64,000 nt of DNA from Mycogone perniciosa (lineage: Eukaryota; Ascomycota; Sordariomycetes; Hypocreales; Hypocreaceae). The position numbers and the translations under genes are program-made. The stretch's first letter is position 1; each line of letters opens with the position of its first letter. The notes under the pieces were generated by a model. The model saw nothing but the letters and a program-made list of their open reading frames with translations, was not told where the DNA came from and searched no databases. Location of the stretch: the NCBI GenBank assembly GCA_025331125.1, contig JAOALB010000019.1, forward strand, positions 62,001 through 126,000, in the 5' to 3' direction. Below, piece after piece: positions 45,040 to 56,282 of this stretch.

Positions 45040-46905
45040 ATGGCTCTGTCACCGCTCCTCCGCTGGGGCTCCATCATCTCTGTTGTCACAGCGGTTGCTC
45101 TCGCAGTGTCATTCAGACTACAACAGCCATTCCTCCTACCAAATCCCCCCCTTGGTGCTGCCTCAACATATTGTTACAGGCGTGTTAGGACACACGATAC
45201 CGAAAAGCCGTCAGCCCAATGCTTCTCCGTTCAGGATGGGCTGTTTAGCCATGTATGGGGCGAAGATGAAGCCATCCCCAAAGGCACACTACAGGTTCAG
45301 ATATCAGAGGGGTATGTTATCCCCGGGCTCTGGGATGGGCACGGCCACCTGCTGCCATACGGGGAATTTCTTCATTCGGTAGATCTCTTTGGATCGCAAT
45401 CTCTTGGCGATGTGCGTGAGCGCATCAAGAAGTATCTCGCTGCCAATCCTGGTGCTGGCACCAAAGATCAATGGCTCCGTGGAGTTGGATGGGATCAAAC
45501 TGTATTTGGCCGTATGCCCACTGCTGTAAGTCACACTTTCATGAAACGATGAGGCGAATCTGTGCTGAATCTATTCGGAAACCTAGGATGATATTGAGCA
45601 AGATGAGCAATTAAAGGGGCTGCACATGATGCTTGACCGCATTGATGTCCACTGCACCTGGGTCTCGCAGGCCGTTTTGGACCTTCTCCCTTCCGAAATT
45701 CCAGACATTCCGGGCGGAGAAGTGGTTCGCGACCCAGGCCTAGGAGTCTTCTGTGACAATGCCATGGATCTAGTCACGGGTATATGGCCAAAGCCAGGCC
45801 CAGAAGTCAAGGCCCAAGCTATCAAGACCGCCATGGCCAAGTTGAACGAAGTCGGCTTGGTGGGAATGGGTGATGCAGGTGTCACACATAAGGACCTGAA
45901 GTTGTTTGCCGACCTGGCTGACTCGGAAGACTGGACAGTCAGGGTGTATGCCATGTTAGAATGCGAGAAGAGGAACACCTTTTGTCCGGAGGAGGCTATC
46001 AAGGTCTCCCGTGATGACGCAAAGCTCACCGTCAGGAGCGTCAAACTGTTCGCAGGTAAGTTTCCCCGTCTCTCACAAATACAGACACCTCGAGCGTTAA
46101 CAATTGCACACAAGACGGCGCTTTGGGAAGTTGGGGGAGTGCCATGCTTGAGCCATACAGTGACCATCACTGGACGTCTGGCTCCCTCCTCATCAACGCA
46201 TCAGCACTTACGGAGGTGACGAAGTCCTTCGCCGCAGCAGGCTATCAAGTCAACATTCATGCCATTGGCGACCTGGCGAATCGCAATGCCATTGATGCCT
46301 TTGAGGCGGCTCTCAAGCAAGAATGTCCAGATCAGGACAACCTTGCAGAATGCCAGTCGGTCCATCGCTTCCGGATCGAGCACTCGCAGATCATCCACCC
46401 AGATGACCAGCAGAGAATGCATGCCATTGGAATCATTCCGTCAATTCAACCAACACATGCAACATCCGATATGAAGTATGCGGAAGAGCGACTCGGCCCC
46501 CAGCGAACAAAGAGCGAAGCCTACCGAATGAAGTCACTCCTTGATATCAACCCCGTCCTTGGCAGCGACTTTCCCGTTGAGCCCCCCAGCCCGTTCCAGG
46601 GCATATACGCCGCCGTGACCCGGAAGAATCCGCACACGGGACTCGGTCCAGATCCAAAGAATCCGACCCAGGGCTGGCATCTGGAGGAAGCACTCAGCTT
46701 GGATGAGGCTCTCCTGGGATTCACAACTAGCGCCGCCCATGGGGCGTTCCTCGACGACAGAGCTGGGTTGATCAAAGAGGGTGCTTTCGCGGACTGGGTG
46801 GTCTTGGACGAGCCACTGGAGGATATCGATATCGAGAAGTTGCGAAGCATGAGTGTGAGGGAGACATGGGTTGGAGGAAGGAGAGTTTACTCTCGGGGTG
46901 TGTGA
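45040..46905 (+). CDS. YtcJ-type metal-dependent amidohydrolase, N-terminal membrane anchor
   Basis: Exons 45040-45525, 45587-46055 and 46115-46905 encode 581 aa. The N-terminus has one hydrophobic helix (residues about 8-26, WGSIISVVTAVALAVSF), a signal anchor. The amidohydrolase_3 fold follows: GLWDGHGHLLPYGE with metal-ligand His101/His103, RGVGWDQTVFG, then across the third exon join KLFADGALGSWGSAMLEPYS, NIHAIGD, RIEHSQ and LGSDFPVEPP, the last with the catalytic Asp. This set matches YtcJ-like enzymes. Natural substrates for fungal members are unknown; hydrolysis of an amide or cyclic bond is likely. All joins keep frame and restore family motifs. Confidence 0.88.
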
Positions 46906-47446
46906 TTTGAAGCTAGAGCACAAGAAATCCATTTCTGCCGACAACTCGATCAGAACTCAAAGCAATTCTAAGAGGTTAATCCGATTCACTGCTTTAGCTG
47001 CTGCTGAGTTTGAGTTAACGTGATGTTCTAAGGGAGCAGCAACCTAACTCTAACTGCTTTGAAGCAACGACCAACTCTAACCATTTTACTTGCAAATCCT
47101 AAGGCCACTCTGTAAGGTTGAGCTGCACTGTGAATTCACACTTAGCTCACCTTTTTCTTCTTGGGCTTTTTTCTCTTCCCGCGTTTTTAACTTCTTTTAC
47201 GCATCCTCCCACAGAGTGATTAAGTTCTATGCCACGAGAAAGAATCTTAACTCAAACTCTTCTTTCCCGCGATTACGGTCGTGGACGCACTATTTAATAA
47301 CAGGGAGTCTCCCGTCTCGGTCCTGGATTTCTTCACACCGATGCCTTCTCATATCACAACCACTTCTACCGTCCGACACAAATTCACGTCATAATTCATT
47401 CTTCTATTACAACAACCTCTACTGTCTAGCAGACACCTTCACCATC
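46906..47446. other. intergenic, long leader of the next gene
   Basis: A 541-bp gap between two plus-strand genes. The frame of the next gene stays open upstream to about 47090, but it lacks protein-like composition before the ATG at 47447 and is pyrimidine-rich, so it is treated as leader. Confidence 0.5.
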
Positions 47447-48337
47447 ATGAGTGGCACAAACCCTTACACGATGGCCGACCCATCCGCCATGAACAACGAC
47501 AACACTGGAAGAGACACCCGTTCATCTTCTCCAAACCATCTCCCATATCTCAACCGCCCTCCTGTTTGGGTTCCAATATCAACCCGTGAGGACAGAGATG
47601 CAGGTCTCATGGATTTCAACAACGCCATCCGCATGGCTCCAGATTTCTCCCCTCGCGAGGGCCCCTACCACTTTGCAAGCCCAGATGGCACAGACTGGTG
47701 TTGGTGTGAGGAATGCTCCACCAACAGACAGAGAATGAACATGGCATCGTTTGAGGACCCAAACGATACTGAGGGCCTTACGCCTTCAACACCTGCCTCT
47801 CTGGAACTCGAAAGTCCGGTTCATGGCCTGCTTCTCTCGCCGTTCCTCACGCCTGTCACGAATGGCCTGGGGGATGTTTCCCCCATCAGCCTACCAAGTC
47901 CGACTCAGGCTCAGCCAAATGACGAGGCACCACCACCCGTGACTCCCACTCGCTCTCCTGGGCGAACAAATAGAGGACGACGGGCAATCAGGCCGCCAAC
48001 CCCCTGGCCGATGGGGGCACGACCACTGGTGTTTCAACCGCCTCAACAAGACAGTGAAAGTGAAGAAGAAAATCTTCCGCCTCCGCCTCCTCCTCCTCGC
48101 CGTCGTCAGCGTCAGCGTCAGCGTCACCGCTACCGCCGCTACCGTGGCGATAATCAACAGGGAAGACGTGCCGGAGTAGTTATTAACAACTACTTCCAAA
48201 TCCATTCCGCTCCTCCTCCTCCTCCGCCAAATGCTCCGGTACCAGAGGCTATCGGCGCGCAAATTCAGGACCTGCGCAACCAGATTGCAGAACTTACCAG
48301 GGCCTTACATGAAGAGCGTCGGGCAAGGGCAAGTTGA
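47447..48337 (+). CDS. Pro/Arg-rich protein of unknown function (296 aa)
   Basis: An intronless 296-aa frame from ATG at 47447 (context ATCATGAGT). I do not recognise a family. From the N-terminus: a Ser/Asn/Pro-rich lead, then DFNNAIRMAPDFSPREG and GTDWCWCEECSTNRQR near residue 90, a compact Trp/Cys motif that could bind metal; a Pro-rich middle; an eight-Pro run followed by an Arg/Gln-rich basic block (near 206-230); and a C-terminal predicted coiled coil (IGAQIQDLRNQIAELTRALH, then EERRARAS). Such a layout suggests a nuclear or nucleic-acid-associated protein but nothing proves it. The frame extends 119 codons upstream to a non-ATG start; the inner ATG is preferred. Confidence 0.6.
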   Translation: MSGTNPYTMADPSAMNNDNTGRDTRSSSPNHLPYLNRPPVWVPISTREDRDAGLMDFNNAIRMAPDFSPREGPYHFASPDGTDWCWCEECSTNRQRMNMASFEDPNDTEGLTPSTPASLELESPVHGLLLSPFLTPVTNGLGDVSPISLPSPTQAQPNDEAPPPVTPTRSPGRTNRGRRAIRPPTPWPMGARPLVFQPPQQDSESEEENLPPPPPPPRRRQRQRQRHRYRRYRGDNQQGRRAGVVINNYFQIHSAPPPPPPNAPVPEAIGAQIQDLRNQIAELTRALHEERRARAS

Positions 48338-49093
48338 GTGGGTGACATGGGGTGAAGAAAAAGGGGAAGTTACTTGTTGTATCTGGCAATGGCGTCGGTG
48401 TCTGGAAATTCCTTTCTTGCCTGTACATTTCTTCTTGTCACTCATGTTTCTTTCTCATGTTTTCTCATGTCCAGACGCTGGCAAATTGGGGTTTTTCTTT
48501 TTTTGCGGTTGTTGAGGTGGGCTTTTATTGGGACTCACGCCTGCTACTTGAGCAGTGCATAGCTAGCTTGGTCTTGACTCTGTTCAGGACTCTGTTCAGG
48601 GAGGGGCCTACATTGGTGATTAAAGAGTTTCGTCAACAGATGTCTCGAGTACCGCGGCCAAAGGAGGTCCTTGAACAAGCGGCAGTCAGCTTCGGCGATA
48701 GCAATAGTTGAGAAGCAGGCTTTGGTTTGCGACAAAGGAAGGAAAACAAGTTCTCCCATCTTGGAGCTCGGGTGAGGTTTTTACCTTGTGCCCTGGAATT
48801 GTATGCCCCCAAAAGCTGGTCTGAGGTCCTCAGCAGAAGAGGAATAATAAAGACTCGATGTATCATTAGCAAATAGTATTTGTTAGGACTGAACACACAA
48901 TGAAAATGAGATGAAGCAATTTGAGGGCAAATGTCTACAATAACTGATTCCGCGGATATCCCATCCGCATATCACCCAAGAACGCCGTCTAGGTCACCAT
49001 GACTCCCAATTCATGCATATAGGGGTCAGGCAGAATCTACATCCATATTCCCGCCTTCCCTCTGAAATTACCATCATGCTCAACAGCGTCTCA
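48338..49093. other. convergent 3' region, nothing recognised
   Basis: A 756-bp tail-to-tail gap. A tandem GACTCTGTTCAG duplication lies near 48577-48600. Probably the two 3' UTRs. Confidence 0.5.
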
Positions 49094-50785
49094 TCAAGCC
49101 TTGGCCAGACACTTGCTCTCAACCCACTTGGCAAACTTGACCGTGGGAATATCCACAGCTCTCCAGAACACATCGGCCCACCAAACGACCGTAGGGATGC
49201 AAAAGCATGCTCCCAAGACGAAGCCGGCATTGTACCAATATCCCTCCACTCCCGTAATACCGTATGCCCATTTCTCGAAGTGATACCCGGCGACATGCAT
49301 CGCGGGACCGTGCATCAAGTAAATGGCATACGAGATCTTGCCAAAGTACTGAACCACGGGTGTGTTGAAAAATCTTTGCCACCTAGGTGAGTGGCTCACA
49401 GCAAGGACGAAAACAACAGCACCTGCTGACTGCCAGTAGCGATATTTCTCTTCACTCCACCACTTTGGAATAATGGAAGAGAGGTAGATCCAACCGGGTG
49501 TAATCTCTCCTCGGCCGTCAGGCTGGCACATCAGGTATAGGCCAAGGATGCTGACAAGCGCCCAAAACATATGCAAATATGGTTTGGAGCGGACAGGGCG
49601 AGACGGCTTCTCTTCCACAGGTAGGGCTGGATTAGAAGTGGGAACGTGAGCGCCACGGATATGATCCATCTCCGCAATAAGCATTCCACAAAAGAACAGC
49701 AGCAGCTCCCATCTCGAGTTGCGGTAGGTTATCCACATGACGAAGGCAACGGTAAGCCATCGGATTGACGTCCGTATGCGTGCAGTAGCAATGATAACAA
49801 GGAAGAGGTAAAGCGAGCATCGAAATTCAACAGGGATCGTCCATAAGTGCACATCGTAAGCTAAAACAAACACGTTAGCAATGCTGAGAACTCGTTGCAA
49901 TGGCCTGAAAAATACACGAATGGTCTTACAGGTGGTTCCTCCAAATTTATTCCAACCAAAGACGTGGATAAACCTGAACATGTGCCAGGCCCAGTCCTTG
50001 TACTGCGCATATCCGCTCACCATTCGCCGGGGATGAGGCTCCACGATGTTCTTCATATACTTCTTGTTGTTGGCGAATTCTCGAGTCCATTCGTATGCAC
50101 CAATCCGCAGCAAGCAAATTATCATAAAGGTCGAGATGATAGTAGGGAGATACAGACGGATTCCTCGACGAAAGGCCAGAGAGCTCATGGTACTGGAGAA
50201 TTCGGGCCAGGCACGATTACGGATTAATTTCATCGGACGGTAGGACAAAGCATAGCCGGATATGACGAAGAAGACGCAGACGGCTGGTGGACCTTGGTAC
50301 CAGAGTCGAAGGAAGGGAAGCTTGAGGATATGGTAGTTGGTCTCACCACAGCCCCATCCCTCGGCAATGGTGAATGCTTGGTAGAAGTAATGACAGAAGA
50401 AGACAAAGAGGGCAGCCAGGCCGCGCATGCCGTCGAGATACGCCGTTGGAGTAAGCTTGGCTGGACAGATCTGTTCACGGGCGTGACGACCTTGCAAGAA
50501 GCTGGGAGTCAGGAAGACGAGAAAGCGCACCATCAGGATACGCCATGGTGTCGAGCGGAGGTATCCAAACGGCGCTTTGATGAGGTCAGAATAAGGGTTT
50601 AAGATTGGATATTGAAATCGACTGTCGGAATCAACCGTGGTAGCAACGACGCCAGCGTCGGCAGTTGTGCCCGTATTGCTGTCACTACTGTCCGTCTCCG
50701 TCTCCGAAAGACTTCGCCTCTCTTCTAAGAGGCCCATCTTGTCTTCCTTGGGGGAAGAACGATTCAACGGGACGTATCCACTCAT
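49094..50785 (-). CDS. acyltransferase-3 family multipass membrane protein
   Basis: Exons 50785-49930 and 49860-49094 (69-nt intron with a GCTAAC branch sequence) encode 540 aa. A charged cytosolic N-terminus of about 85 residues precedes the domain, which opens with TAYLDGMRGLAALFVFFCHY (catalytic-type His132) and has about ten hydrophobic segments. Further family motifs are PAVCVFFVISGYALSYRP, and, across the splice, SYDVHLWTIPVEFRCS and GKISYAIYLMHGPAMH. These enzymes move acyl groups onto sugars, lipids or other small molecules at the membrane. Fungal members of this type are numerous and their substrates mostly unknown. No neighbouring biosynthetic genes hint at the substrate. Confidence 0.87.
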   Translation of the reverse strand: MSGYVPLNRSSPKEDKMGLLEERRSLSETETDSSDSNTGTTADAGVVATTVDSDSRFQYPILNPYSDLIKAPFGYLRSTPWRILMVRFLVFLTPSFLQGRHAREQICPAKLTPTAYLDGMRGLAALFVFFCHYFYQAFTIAEGWGCGETNYHILKLPFLRLWYQGPPAVCVFFVISGYALSYRPMKLIRNRAWPEFSSTMSSLAFRRGIRLYLPTIISTFMIICLLRIGAYEWTREFANNKKYMKNIVEPHPRRMVSGYAQYKDWAWHMFRFIHVFGWNKFGGTTCKTIRVFFRPLQRVLSIANVFVLAYDVHLWTIPVEFRCSLYLFLVIIATARIRTSIRWLTVAFVMWITYRNSRWELLLFFCGMLIAEMDHIRGAHVPTSNPALPVEEKPSRPVRSKPYLHMFWALVSILGLYLMCQPDGRGEITPGWIYLSSIIPKWWSEEKYRYWQSAGAVVFVLAVSHSPRWQRFFNTPVVQYFGKISYAIYLMHGPAMHVAGYHFEKWAYGITGVEGYWYNAGFVLGACFCIPTVVWWADVFWRAVDIPTVKFAKWVESKCLAKA

Positions 50786-52673
50786 TGCACAGCAACGACG
50801 AAGACTTTGTCAGATCTCCCCTTGGTGATCAAGAAACCTGTTAGATTACAGAGGAGCAAGGCCTCTTGCTCTTCCGTAGGGAAGAGAAAGACTGGAACAA
50901 CAGCAAAGAACGACTTGAGAACCCATACATCGACAGCAATCTTCAGACAGAGGGCAGACTCGCTCGGGGATCAGAGAAGGTAGAACAAGGAAAGCAACAA
51001 GGAAAGAAATGGAAGACGGGATCCAAACTCTCCACGAACGGCACTAGGAAGAATTACGCGGAAAGAATGAATCCTCATGACAGAGGGAAGAAGAGGACAT
51101 AGAATTGACAGGGAGATGGAGATGGAGGAAAAAAAGAAAGAAAGACAGACGATCAATCAGTCAGTCAATCCCCTGTTTCGCCCTTAGTTCCATATTTCTG
51201 AAAAAAAAATACATCAACAATATGAACAGGGAAGTAGGCTGACATGTCCAGTGCGACCGGAGTCAACTTTCCCGCAAAACCTCCCATGTTATTAGTATGT
51301 GGGAAGGAGCACATGTTGATCAAGGGAAAGCGAAGTTAGACAACGTGCTACTCGTAGAAACTGTTGCCTATCTGGGCTTAGAAACAGACGGTCGACAGAA
51401 ATTAGAAAGATCGCCATCGGGCTGCTCAGCTGTGGATACCAGATAATAAGTACTTGATCCCTTGAGTCTTGACCATATTGAAGAGTTTTCCCGTCTTTCA
51501 GTACTCCGTGTGAGATATGATCACTCTGTCGCCACTTGTTTCACTAAATGCGCATACTGCAAGCTCTTACTAAGCCAAGCTGTGCGGGCGTCATAATGGT
51601 AACCGAGAGTGACCCGTGGACTCGCCTATCACGCTGTTCAGTTCCTGATATCAAGGTTAAGTGTATCAAAGCCGTTGCATGGATAGGAGAGGACCGGCAT
51701 GAAGAGTACATTTCTCTTTGTTTAAACGCATCATGCTTAATTAAATATACGAGTACTAGCGCCTGAATTTCGCTCTGTGTTATTCTACTCTGTACGGAGT
51801 AGTGTTACTACTACATCGTACCACTACGTATGTACTCCGTATAGTGCCACGAAAAAGGTTTCCGTAAATTTTCTATAGAGTTGCCTTACAAAAGTTGCAC
51901 ATACAAATCAACGTTCTTTTCCCACTCCTTGACATGCCGCCATGTTCGGCTGCACGCGGCAGGGCGGAACGCAAAGCTTGTCTGATCAACGTTTCTTGGC
52001 CGAAACTTGCCCCTTGTCTTTACTTGCAACCCCTATTTCTCATTGGTTCACCCGCCTTGCGAAGACTTCCGTTCTCCTAGACCCACGGCTGATCGTTTCT
52101 CAGCGTTTCCCTATTAATATGATGGAGATTGACGCTTCGTCAGACGGGCGAAACAATTAGCTCCGCTAGGCACAGTGACACTTACTCGCGGCTGTGGTTT
52201 GAGAGACACTCACATGTCACCGAATTTAATTACACAGTTGTGCGACAGGGAGTGTAGGCACTATGTCAGCACTGTAAAATTGCTCCAACTGATCTACGAG
52301 TACGGAGGCCTGCCAGTTCCTCCTATCACCAATACGCGTACGAAGTACAATTGAATGCCCCTACAGTACAGCAATCTACAGCAATCTCGTAGAATATACG
52401 GAGCACATCGCAGTACTCGTACTACCTAATTATTCTTCAGGAGAGATTTGAACGGTAATGCATCACTCATTATTGTGTCTTGGTACGGAGTATTTGTAGC
52501 TTGATAATCGCAAACAATGCGTGCCCTGATCCCTCCAAAAATGTGTATCCCTTGCTCCCAAACGCCAATCCTCATTTAAGGAATCCTTTTATTTCTCATC
52601 TTTCCATAACCAGTCATTTCCCATTAGTAGCGGTCGTAGTGGTAGCGGTAGCTTTCTTCCCACCTCTCCCTTT
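50786..52673. other. 1.9 kb intergenic region with motif copies
   Basis: No gene recognised. It separates the acyltransferase start from the 3' end of the Hem2 gene. It includes purine-rich leader-like sequence to about 51160, the 49-bp fold-back unit at 51793-51841, and another TACGGAGTA at 52484-52492. Confidence 0.55.
51793..51841. repeat. 49-bp fold-back unit bounded by TACGGAGTA/TACTCCGTA
   Basis: Outer arms at 51793-51801 and 51833-51841 are perfect inverted 9-bp copies with the same 31-nt inner spacing as the unit at 32184. The inner sequence is Tyr-codon-like TAC/GTA-rich and only loosely symmetric. Confidence 0.8.
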
Positions 52674-53898
52674 TTAGTTGTCCAACCAGTCAAGGAATTG
52701 CGGAGTAAAGTAGCTGACAATGATTGTCGCTCCAGCACGAAGAATGCTCTCTGTGGACTCAAACGCCATCGCCTTGAGGTCAAACACGCCAGCCTTGGCT
52801 CCGGCATGGATCATGGCGAACTCGCCGCTAACCTGATACGCCGCCACAGGGAGGTCCTTGCCCAACTCCTTGGCGTCGCTGATAACATCGAGGTATTGGC
52901 CAGCTGGCTTGACCATGATGATGTCAGCGCCCTCTCCAATGTCTCGGACAATGGCTCGGCGGGCAAGACCCCGACCACCGGGGGGGAGTTGGTAGCATCT
53001 GCGGTCGCCGAATGATGGTGCAGAGCCCGCCGCGTCGCGGAATGGTCCATACAGACAGCCGGAGAACTTGGCCGAGTAGGACATGAGCAACGTCTTGTGA
53101 GCGATGCCCTCCTCGATCAACTTGAGCTTGATGGCGCGGATTCGGCCGTCGTTCATGTCAGACGGGGCCACGCAGTGGGCGCCGGCGTTGGCATATGCAA
53201 TGGCGATATCCGAGATGCGGTCCACGGAAAGCTGGTTGTTGAGGCTGCCGTCGTCACGGAGGATACCGCAATGTCCATGGGAGGTGTATTCGCACAGACA
53301 GACGTCGGTGCAGATGAAGAGCTGGGGGAAGCGGCGGCGAATGAGGCGGATGGCCTGAATGACAGGGCCCTCGGGATCGTCTGCGGCGCTGCCCAGGGCG
53401 TCCTTGCTGCCGGGCTTCATGGGCACACCAAACAGGATGACAGACCGCAGACCCTTGTGCACGAGGGGCTCGAGGAAGCCGATGAGTCTGCTGAGGCTGA
53501 TTTGGTATTGGCCCGGGAGGGAGGACACGAGGATCATGTCGTCATCGCCATCGGTAACGAAGATGGGATAGATGAGCATCGACTGCGCGGAAACGGCGGG
53601 GTCAGTCAAAAGCATTATCATGAGCGGATTGATTTTAATTGCTCCATTTGCCTACCTTGGTGAGCTGGCGCTCAGCCTGCCATGAGCGGGCCAGGGGGTG
53701 AAAGTAGCCACCATGCAATTGGCTCGAAATGTCGCCTGCGATGCTCACGCTGGTGGCTGCAGTGCTGGCGTAGGATCTGGCGCGCGAGATGTGCGACGCT
53801 CTATCGTCGACTGTAGATACTGAGGGCGCAGGGCCAGGACGGCGAGCGCCATTGGCATCGCGGAGGCTGAGGTCCTGGACGAGGCTGGAGAAGGACAT
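52674..53898 (-). CDS. HEM2: delta-aminolevulinic acid dehydratase (porphobilinogen synthase)
   Basis: Exons 53898-53656 and 53582-52674 (73-nt intron, phase 0) encode 383 aa. Hem2 condenses two 5-aminolevulinate molecules to porphobilinogen, the second step of heme synthesis, in the cytosol. The N-terminal 60 residues are Ser/Ala-rich and longer than in yeast. The join gives RQLTKSMLIYPIFVTDGDDD. Zinc-binding TDVCLCEYTSHGHC places cysteines at 176, 178 and 186. SYSAKFSGCLYGPFRDAAGS carries Lys253 and DIIMVKPAGQYLD carries the Schiff-base Lys306. VAAYQVSGEFAMI closes the active-site region. Cysteine-type zinc site as in other fungi and animals. Clear orthologue. Confidence 0.96.
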
Positions 53899-54911
53899 TT
53901 TGAAAAGCTCAACTCAATTGGGGTGATGTGGTTGGTGGTGGTTCAAGGGAGAAGTGGCGGGGAGGAAATCGTGTGCGTTCTACGGTGGTGTAGTGGAGTA
54001 GTAGTAGCAGCAACTATTATACGACAGACAAACAAGTCGACGCTCTGAGACGACACAGCGATAATGTCGACAACAGACAGTCGGAGAAAAAAAGATAAAG
54101 TTGTGGGAAAAAGGGAGAAGCGTTGGCTCAAAGAATTGGGGGATGGTGTCAGATTTTGTTCGACTTGCGGCCATTCCGTATGTTATTACTACTATTCTGG
54201 ATCAGCCTCGGGTCGTGCATTATGCCATCGCACCGAAGCCGAAGCCGCTGCATCTGTCCAATCACCAGCGCGCGTTTGCTAATGGAAATCTGGGCGGCCG
54301 CATTCTCTGCGGAGTGTCTTTGTGCACGCGACAGTTTATACAATTGATAGCAGTATTTATATTTATATAGTATTTTCAAAGGGATAAAAGAACATGATGT
54401 GATTTAAAGCATTATTAGTGTTATTTGTTAACGAATCAATTCTTTCTTTCTCAGGTCATGTATCACATCTAGCCAAGTTCCAATGTTGGTTTGTGTCGTC
54501 GGAACTTGAGTTGTCCCGCATTTTGCTTCACCATCTGTGTTCTTCCATCTCCGTGCAATCTGAACCGAACCCTCAATTTATCCCCGGACTTTGCTCGGAG
54601 TGCTCCATGTTTTCCCGACGCAGTCATTTCAAGCCGAATGACTGCATTATTAGACCCTTGTTTTTCGTCAATTACAACTACAGGATGAATCAACGAACTT
54701 GTTCAATGTCACGCTCTATACTCACTCATCTCCAAATGCCAGATGCCAGATGCCAGATGCCATTGCGTTGAGCATTCCAAGTTGGTACATAGTAAACGGA
54801 GTAGTAGTACACAATACAATGTCTAAATAGCTGAGCGACTTCATTCGACTCAAAGGAAATTCTACTCCCAGTCAAGCCTTTTGTTTTAACCCCATAGACC
54901 TTTTTTCTTCC
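53899..54911. other. intergenic, nothing recognised
   Basis: A 1.0 kb gap between two minus-strand genes: the Hem2 promoter side and the MIC12 3' side. A triple ATGCCAGATGCCAG-type tandem repeat lies near 54735-54762. No coding signal. Confidence 0.5.
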
Positions 54912-55785
54912 TTACAGCCCTCGCAACACTGTGTTGTCCCGCTGGTCAAACGGCATGTATCTCTCCTTCAGCACCTCTGCTACGGTCCGCGTCTCCTTCG
55001 TAGTCTTGCCATACCGCTGCTCCAGAGCCTGCTGAACAGGACCCGACTGCGACGAGACCTTGTTACCAGTCATCTCCTCCAGCTGTGCCTCTGCCAGACC
55101 AACAGCAGCCTTCGTCATGCCCACAATCTCCTTGCCCTTCTCCAGCGCCGCACTGATAACCCCCTGAGCCTCAGCCTTGGCCTCCTGAGTCACCTTCGTA
55201 CCCCTCAGCCGTGCGTCAAGAGCCTGATTCTCAAAAGAGAGCGCAACATTCTCCTCTTTCATCTGTCCAAAAGCTCCCCTCGTAGCCGCACCAATCTCAC
55301 CGCCGCTCCTCACTCTCCTCGCCACTGGCTCCAATGTGCGTCTCGCCTTCTCTACCTCCTCCGCCGACTGCCCCGTGGCCTTCGCCCACAGGTACGCAAC
55401 ACGCTCCTCCACGCCCTCTCTCACATCCTCCCAATCCGTCTGCTGCACCCACCGCACTGCGTTCTCAACCTCCGAGTTCCATCGCTGCTTGGCAACCTCG
55501 ACTGCAAACTCCCGCTGCGCCGCAGCAACTTCGGACCGTGTCGGAGACAGAGGCTGTGGGGCAGGATCAATGAGGTGCTGCAGCGCGAGCGCCTGGGCGC
55601 GAATGGAGCGGCTTTGGGCTTCGCGGTTGCGCTGGTGGGCGAGGAGGGTGAGGTATGCGACAGAAAGGGTGAGCGTCACGCCACCGGTCTGCAGGAGTGC
55701 TGTTAGCAACTTGGAATCACCAAAGGCGTAATGTAATGCAATGGTTGGGAGGTAATGCACGCACGAAGCCGGTTGCGAAGCCCAT
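54912..55785 (-). CDS. MIC12: MICOS complex subunit Mic12 (Aim5-like)
   Basis: Exons 55785-55765 and 55688-54912 encode 265 aa; the first coding exon has only seven codons (MGFATGF). Splicing joins it to TGGVTLTLSVAYLTLLAHQR, so one short membrane helix sits at the extreme N-terminus. The rest is helical and charged (REFAVEVAKQRWNSEVENAV, WVQQTDWEDVREGVEERVAY) with coiled-coil potential. This matches the Mic12/Aim5 family, which links MICOS sub-complexes at cristae junctions of the inner mitochondrial membrane. The short exon is supported by a GTGCGT donor, a CAG acceptor and the glycine-rich helix it completes. Head-to-head with bL17m, 497 bp apart. Confidence 0.82.
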
Positions 55786-56282
55786 CGTTGTTAAGTTTGT
55801 GTGGTGTGTGTGCGATCAGGCTGCAAAAGAGTGATATTCGGCCAAGTGTAGTATAGTAGCAGTATGTAGAAGTTGAAACCCGCGAGATGTGGATCCTATA
55901 TGCGACCTCTCATGTTGCAATTGAGCTCGCAGGCCCTCCAAGCTGTAAAAAGGCAAGGCCTCCCAATCGCAAGGATTGAGTGGGCTGTGCGGGTTTGAAG
56001 ATACGATTTGTGTGCAGGCGAGCTTTTTGGAGATTCTGCTCTTATTGACGTAGCTCTGGCTCGGCCCATTGGCACGAGGAAAGATCCGAAAGCCGCCGCC
56101 TTGTGGTGCAGTGCGGCTCCGAAAATTTACACAACCACCAAAAAAGTCCAACGAGCCAGCCAACCAGATCCCAGGCCCATAATAGCGGCACTGAAGATAC
56201 GGCGACAGCTTCGACGTCTTCTGCCGCTTTATATATACCAGTAATTCCATTCTGTCACCGAACGTGATCGCAATTGGCCACA
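55786..56282. other. divergent promoter region, MIC12 / bL17m
   Basis: A 497-bp shared upstream region of two nuclear genes for mitochondrial proteins. It carries ATTGG/CCAAT-type pentamers (for example near 56067 and 56273). No coding signal. Confidence 0.5.

Noticed and set aside
45040..48337. Amidohydrolase plus unknown protein as a two-gene operon-like cassette
   Set aside because: The genes are on the same strand but 541 bp apart with separate leaders, and nothing in the proteins suggests joint function.
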